Under the pieces are notes generated by a model. It did not search any database and was not told where the DNA came from. It saw only the letters and a program-made list of their open reading frames with translations. A stretch of DNA of 64,000 nt from Shewanella benthica (GTDB lineage: Bacteria > Pseudomonadota > Gammaproteobacteria > Enterobacterales > Shewanellaceae): assembly GCA_023284085.1 (NCBI GenBank), contig JAKVHY010000026.1:1-64000 (forward strand), given 5' to 3'. The stretch's first letter is position 1. Each line of letters begins with the position of its first letter. The position numbers and the translations under genes are program-made. Positions 60,486 through 64,000 of the stretch are shown here, one piece after another.

Positions 60486-62282
60486 TTAGAGGTCGAAATC
60501 GGCCTCTTCAAGTTGAGTCAGAAGTTCACTGCTGGACTCAATCTGCTTACGCAGGCTGCGAGTCTGTACCGTCCAATAACCCATATAAAACTGAGCCGTT
60601 TTAAGCTTACCCTCATAGAAAGCCTTATCTTCAGTACCCGACTCAAGCGCCGCGAGCGCCGTCACTGCGCTGCGAGTCCACATCCAGGCCAGAACGGTGA
60701 TGCCAAGGATCTGCATATATGGCATTGAACCTGCGCCCAGGATATCCGGATTCTTAGGAGCATTAGCAGCCAAAAACTGAGTCGCCTTCTCAAGATCCCC
60801 AGACGCATCCATCAGCCCGGTAAGATAAGGTTTCATGGCATCATTCGCCATGTTTTCACCGATAAGGGTTTTAACCATCTCAGACCAAACCATCAAGGTG
60901 GCGCCCTTGTCCCCCATCAGCTTACGACCGACAAGATCTAATGCCTGCACGCCATTGGTGCCTTCATATAACATGGCAATACGTATGTCGCGCACGAACT
61001 GCTCCATGCCCCACTCGTGAATATAACCATGGCCACCGAAGACTTGCTGAGCATCGACACAGGCATTGAAGCCACGGTCGGTGATAAATCCCTTGACGAT
61101 TGGGGTAAATAGCGCCGCGAGCTTATTAGCCGCTTTTGCCTTATCGGCATCGGGGTGACGCTCGGCTTCATCGAGCCACAAAGCTTGCTGGCCAATTAAG
61201 GCTCTGGCTCCCTCATTGAAGGATTTCTGCGCCATCAGCATACGTCTGACATCGCCGTGAACCAAGATAGGATCGGCGGCTTGTGACGGATCTTTTACAC
61301 CACTTAAGCCTCGGCCCTGAATTCTGTCTTTGGCATAAGCCAGGGCATTTTGATAGGCAATTTCTGATACCCCTAAACCTTGAACCCCAACACCGAGTCT
61401 GGCTTGATTCATCATGGTAAACATGGCTTTCAGGCCCTGATGTGGCTCACCGATAAGCTCGCCTATGGCAGCATCGAAGTTCATCACACAGGTTGAGTTA
61501 CCGTGAATGCCCATCTTATGCTCAAGCGCCGCGGCACATAAGCTGTTTGCTTCGCCTAAGCTACCATCGGCATTAACCATAATCTTAGGCACGGCAAACA
61601 ATGATATGCCCTTCACACCTTCCGGTGCATCGGGGAGTCTGGCAAGCACCAGGTGAATGATATTCTCCGCCAAGTCATGATCTCCCGACGAGATGAAAAT
61701 CTTCTCACCCGAGATAGCAAACAATCCCTCGCCCGCCTCAACGGCTTTGGTTCTCAATAGGGCCAGATCGGTTCCCGCATGGGACTCGGTAAGGTTCATG
61801 GTGCCGGTCCATTCACCGGAAACCAATTTCTCTAAATATTTCTGTTTCAGTGCATCGCTGCCATGGGCATGAATTGCCGCATAAGCGCCATGTGTCAGAC
61901 CCGGATACATGGCAAACGCCATATTAGTGGCCGTTTTCATCTCGGTAGCAAACACACCGATACACTCAGGAAGCCCTTGACCACCATACTCAGGATCGCA
62001 GGTCAGCGTTGCCCAACCATTGTCGACATATTGCTTATATGCATCGGCAAAGCCTTTGGGGGCGATAACCTTGCCATCGACCAACTTACAGCCTTCAACA
62101 TCGCCACTGCCATTGAGGGGCAACATGACCTCTGTGGTAAAGTCCGCCACTCCTTGCAAGATTGCATCGGCTAACTCGGCGTCGATTTCATCGAATCCTT
62201 TAAGCTCAGTGCGTTGATATATATTGAGAAGTTCGTTAAGTACGAACTGATAGTCACGAAGTGGCGCTTGATATATTGGCAT
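60486..62282 (-). CDS. acyl-CoA dehydrogenase with extra C-terminal domain (FadE / DmdC-like)
   Basis: 598 residues. It opens with the acyl-CoA dehydrogenase N-terminal helix bundle ('MPIYQAPLRDYQFVLNELLNIY'), then 'GGQGLPECIGVFATEMKTATNMAFAMYPGLTHGAY', the beta domain 'MNLTESHAGTDLALLRTKA' and the FAD/catalytic region 'FGGHGYIHEWGMEQFVRDIRIAMLYEGTNGVQALDLVGRKL', where the Glu in 'YEGTNG' is the expected catalytic base. A further C-terminal domain (about 460-598) marks the large subgroup. It oxidises acyl-CoA to enoyl-CoA; short or methylthio-acyl substrates are possible. A FadR-like site lies upstream. Confidence 0.93.
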   Translation of the reverse strand: MPIYQAPLRDYQFVLNELLNIYQRTELKGFDEIDAELADAILQGVADFTTEVMLPLNGSGDVEGCKLVDGKVIAPKGFADAYKQYVDNGWATLTCDPEYGGQGLPECIGVFATEMKTATNMAFAMYPGLTHGAYAAIHAHGSDALKQKYLEKLVSGEWTGTMNLTESHAGTDLALLRTKAVEAGEGLFAISGEKIFISSGDHDLAENIIHLVLARLPDAPEGVKGISLFAVPKIMVNADGSLGEANSLCAAALEHKMGIHGNSTCVMNFDAAIGELIGEPHQGLKAMFTMMNQARLGVGVQGLGVSEIAYQNALAYAKDRIQGRGLSGVKDPSQAADPILVHGDVRRMLMAQKSFNEGARALIGQQALWLDEAERHPDADKAKAANKLAALFTPIVKGFITDRGFNACVDAQQVFGGHGYIHEWGMEQFVRDIRIAMLYEGTNGVQALDLVGRKLMGDKGATLMVWSEMVKTLIGENMANDAMKPYLTGLMDASGDLEKATQFLAANAPKNPDILGAGSMPYMQILGITVLAWMWTRSAVTALAALESGTEDKAFYEGKLKTAQFYMGYWTVQTRSLRKQIESSSELLTQLEEADFDL

Positions 62283-62441
62283 TCCTGTTCCCTTTATTTT
62301 TATGCTAAATGGTAAAGCTCAGGTGTTATTTATCAGGTCTTCTATCTTATGTATCTTGTGCGTAGATTCTCTAGTGTCATTAGAATGAACTTTTCATACG
62401 CGAGTTTCAATCATGCGTTTAATTTAATCATTTTACAAGTG
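62283..62441. other. leader and promoter region of the acyl-CoA dehydrogenase gene
   Basis: No gene. Divergent control region shared with the mutarotase gene at 62674; the FadR-like site sits in it. I see no other defined element in the rest of the gap (to 62673). Confidence 0.35.
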
Positions 62442-62458
62442 AAGAGATCCGACCACCT
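62442..62458 (-). promoter_or_regulatory. FadR-like operator
   Basis: Minus strand AGGTGGTCGGATCTCTT agrees with the E. coli FadR consensus core TGGTCNGAC at all but one position and with the longer form at about 11 of 14 defined positions. It lies 160 bp before the acyl-CoA dehydrogenase start. Confidence 0.45.
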
Positions 62459-62673
62459 CACTTAATTTAGTTTAAAAAATCAGCATTAGTTCAAGTTTGT
62501 TCCGCTGCTAGAACAGGGTTACCACAAATTCAGCATAACGACCCCTTATGAAGGGCGGGAAAACAGGGTAAGCTAATTGTCAGTTTTTGAAATAAATTCC
62601 GCTGCTTGCACATAAAAAGACAAATATGCTCTGTTAAATGTACGGCACGAATTGATGGAATGAGGAAGCAGTA

Positions 62674-63522
62674 ATGGGCTCAGTCACCACGAAAAAGCAC
62701 CCCAATGGCTTAGAATACGTCGATGTCGATACGTCATTATGTAAAGCGAGAATTTTCCTGCAAGGCGCACAGATAGACCTGTTTCAGCCAGTCGGTAAAG
62801 CGCCGCTACTTTGGGTTTCATCCGCCGATGATTATCAGCCTGGTAGTGGCATCCGCGGCGGCATACCTGTGTGCTGGCCCTGGTTTGGCATGAGTGATAA
62901 CCCGGACTGGCCGCAACATGGGTTCGCTCGCACCAGCATCTGGGCACTGGAATCCGTGCAGATGAAAAACCAGGCTGTCGAACTTAAGCTGACCCTTAAG
63001 ATAACTGAAGCAGACAAGCTCTACTGGCCCCATGATACTCGCGTCGAAATGCTGTTTACCTTAACCGACACCCTGACCGTGTCATTAAAGAACACTAATT
63101 TGGCCAGTTATCCGGTGAGTCTGACTCAGGCGCTGCATAGCTATTTCCCGGTCAAAGATATTCATCAGCTTAAAGCCACAGGCTTTAAAGGTTCAAAATA
63201 CATAGAGTTCGGTGAAGGCCCATTCAAGCAAAATGGCGATGAAGTGCTGTTCGACAAAGAAACCGATCGGGTATATACCCAGTTGGCTGACGTTCAAGAG
63301 CTGCACACCCCGGACGGCATTATTGAAGTGAGCCGCGAAAACAGCCACTCAGCGGTACTCTGGAACCCTTGGGTTAATAAGTCTCAGCGCTTGTCTCGTT
63401 TCAACAGCGATGACTACCTGACCATGGTCTGTCTCGAGGCGGCCAATGTGCTGGAAGATAAACTCACTTTGGCACCCGATGAGACCCATATGTTGACCAC
63501 TAAGATTGGCTGGAAAGATTAG
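62674..63522 (+). CDS. yeaD: D-hexose-6-phosphate mutarotase (YeaD/aldose 1-epimerase family)
   Basis: 282 residues, the beta-sandwich galactose-mutarotase fold. Family text: 'LWVSSADDYQPGSGIRGGIPVCWPWFGMSDNPDWPQHGFARTSIWALESV', with the His of 'QHGFAR' and a second His in 'QALHSYFPV' expected in catalysis, and 'VLWNPWVNKSQRLSRF' with Glu near the end ('MVCLEAANVLEDK') as general base. It interconverts the anomers of glucose-6-phosphate or related hexose phosphates. The ribosome site is GAGGAAG. It is a single gene, divergent from the acyl-CoA dehydrogenase. Confidence 0.93.
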   Translation: MGSVTTKKHPNGLEYVDVDTSLCKARIFLQGAQIDLFQPVGKAPLLWVSSADDYQPGSGIRGGIPVCWPWFGMSDNPDWPQHGFARTSIWALESVQMKNQAVELKLTLKITEADKLYWPHDTRVEMLFTLTDTLTVSLKNTNLASYPVSLTQALHSYFPVKDIHQLKATGFKGSKYIEFGEGPFKQNGDEVLFDKETDRVYTQLADVQELHTPDGIIEVSRENSHSAVLWNPWVNKSQRLSRFNSDDYLTMVCLEAANVLEDKLTLAPDETHMLTTKIGWKD

Positions 63523-63603
63523 CCCGTTTTAAGTAATGGGTTTTAAAGTAGTAGGTTTTTTTAGTAAGAGTTTTTTAGTAAGAGTTTTTTAATTACCAGC
63601 ATT

Positions 63604-63634
63604 AAAGGGCATATTGTTCATCAATAGGCCCTTT
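63604..63634 (+). terminator. terminator of the mutarotase gene
   Basis: AAAGGGC-ATATTG...CAATAG-GCCCTTT hairpin followed by GTTGTTTT, 80 bp past the stop. The preceding 63545-63595 holds short repeated TTTTTTAGTAAGAG units. Confidence 0.6.
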
Positions 63635-63690
63635 GTTGTTTTCAACAGCAAGGTCAAAATCATAATTATTAACAGTACAAGGGCTCATGG

Positions 63691-63999
63691 ATGAAACTCA
63701 TCGACATAAAGAAAATATCCACACACTTTTGGTCCTTCGGCCTTCTTGTGGGAACACTAGGTGCATTCCTCATATCTGCTGTGATCACAATCTGGGAGTT
63801 GATTGAAAATCCGGGTGAAATTTTTCGCAATGCTCAAGGGGTAAACTGGTCTTTTGTTTTTGATACTGCCAGCAGTTGGTTTATTCCAAGCTTTCTCTAT
63901 TTAGGCCTTAGCTCAGCCATCGCACATCTGGCCATATCGGTATTGACTCTGGGCTTGAACAAAAAATCACAAGATGAGAAAAAAAATACAATCGATTAA
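63691..63999 (+). CDS. small membrane protein, function unknown
   Basis: 102 residues, complete (stop at 63997-63999). Two hydrophobic segments (about 14-34 and 64-92) flank a polar loop 'ELIENPGEIFRNAQGVNWSFVFDTASSW'; the C-terminus is basic ('LNKKSQDEKKNTID'). No family recognised. It is the last gene of the window; GGGCTCATGG upstream is a weak ribosome site. Confidence 0.65.
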   Translation: MKLIDIKKISTHFWSFGLLVGTLGAFLISAVITIWELIENPGEIFRNAQGVNWSFVFDTASSWFIPSFLYLGLSSAIAHLAISVLTLGLNKKSQDEKKNTID

Positions 64000-64000
64000 C

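Overview
The window reads as ordinary chromosome of a marine gammaproteobacterium, most likely Shewanella or a close relative. This rests on gene content rather than any search: DUF3389, DUF2750 and DUF938 proteins, a CcpA-type di-haem peroxidase, CheV, an hppD gene with a divergent LysR regulator, ilvIH, and a moderate G+C background. There are no rRNA genes, complete tRNA genes, IS elements, phage genes or CRISPR arrays. Roughly sixty protein genes are packed on both strands, mostly alone or in groups of two to four.

Layout, left to right. 0-5 kb: minus-strand genes for a mercaptopyruvate-type sulfurtransferase, a GNAT enzyme, a YCII protein, a yegD-creA-membrane protein operon and a YbaK-type deacylase. 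5-9.5 kb: an nfeD-slipin membrane-protease operon, trhO (tRNA U34 hydroxylation) and a GST. 9.8-13.7 kb: a LysE exporter divergent from a MocR regulator with strong operator-like palindromes between them, then a Bcr/CflA drug exporter. 14-17 kb: ilvIH and an Hsp20 gene preceded by a sigma32-like promoter and a ROSE-like RNA thermometer. 17-21.3 kb: two tandem paralogous 5'-nucleotidase lipoproteins; a third metallophosphatase lipoprotein of the same superfamily lies at 45.4 kb. 21.6-30 kb: an esterase, YqjG-type GST, SlyD, a lytic transglycosylase, a zinc-ribbon orphan, CheV and an MscS channel. 30-36.2 kb: a 57-residue orphan gene, a PLP desulfhydrase-like enzyme, YccF, a periplasmic binding protein, cytochrome c peroxidase and a pair of 67-bp direct repeats. 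36-45 kb: LysR/hppD, a second LysE exporter, a DUF482 protein carrying an in-frame 9-bp minisatellite, gamma-glutamyltransferase and a Dcp-type M3 peptidase. 45-54 kb: a CpdB-like phosphodiesterase, an orphan membrane protein, a PhzF / CHMI / OsmC / GNAT run, a DUF938 methyltransferase and a LysR-ABM-DUF2798-RidA cluster. 54-64 kb: nine copies of an 8-bp repeat upstream of an S9 peptidase, a chemoreceptor, AraC and YbhB, an acyl-CoA dehydrogenase with a FadR-like site, an aldose mutarotase and a small membrane protein.

The recurring theme is scavenging of organic matter. Periplasmic or lipoprotein nucleotidases, GGT, M3 and S9 peptidases, HPPD and acyl-CoA dehydrogenase turn nucleotides, glutathione, peptides, tyrosine and fatty acids into usable nutrients, while LysE and Bcr exporters and redox enzymes deal with excess and stress.

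I do not see a multi-gene undescribed system. The most interesting material is regulatory and small-scale: the hsp20 thermometer, a perfect CRP-type palindrome at 21.6 kb, the MocR/LysE operators, the 8-bp repeat array, a tRNA-Ser-like 3' fragment, a short gene below usual ORF cut-offs, and start sites (a GTG exposing the catalytic proline of a CHMI, a TTG on the transglycosylase) that simple ORF calling would miss.
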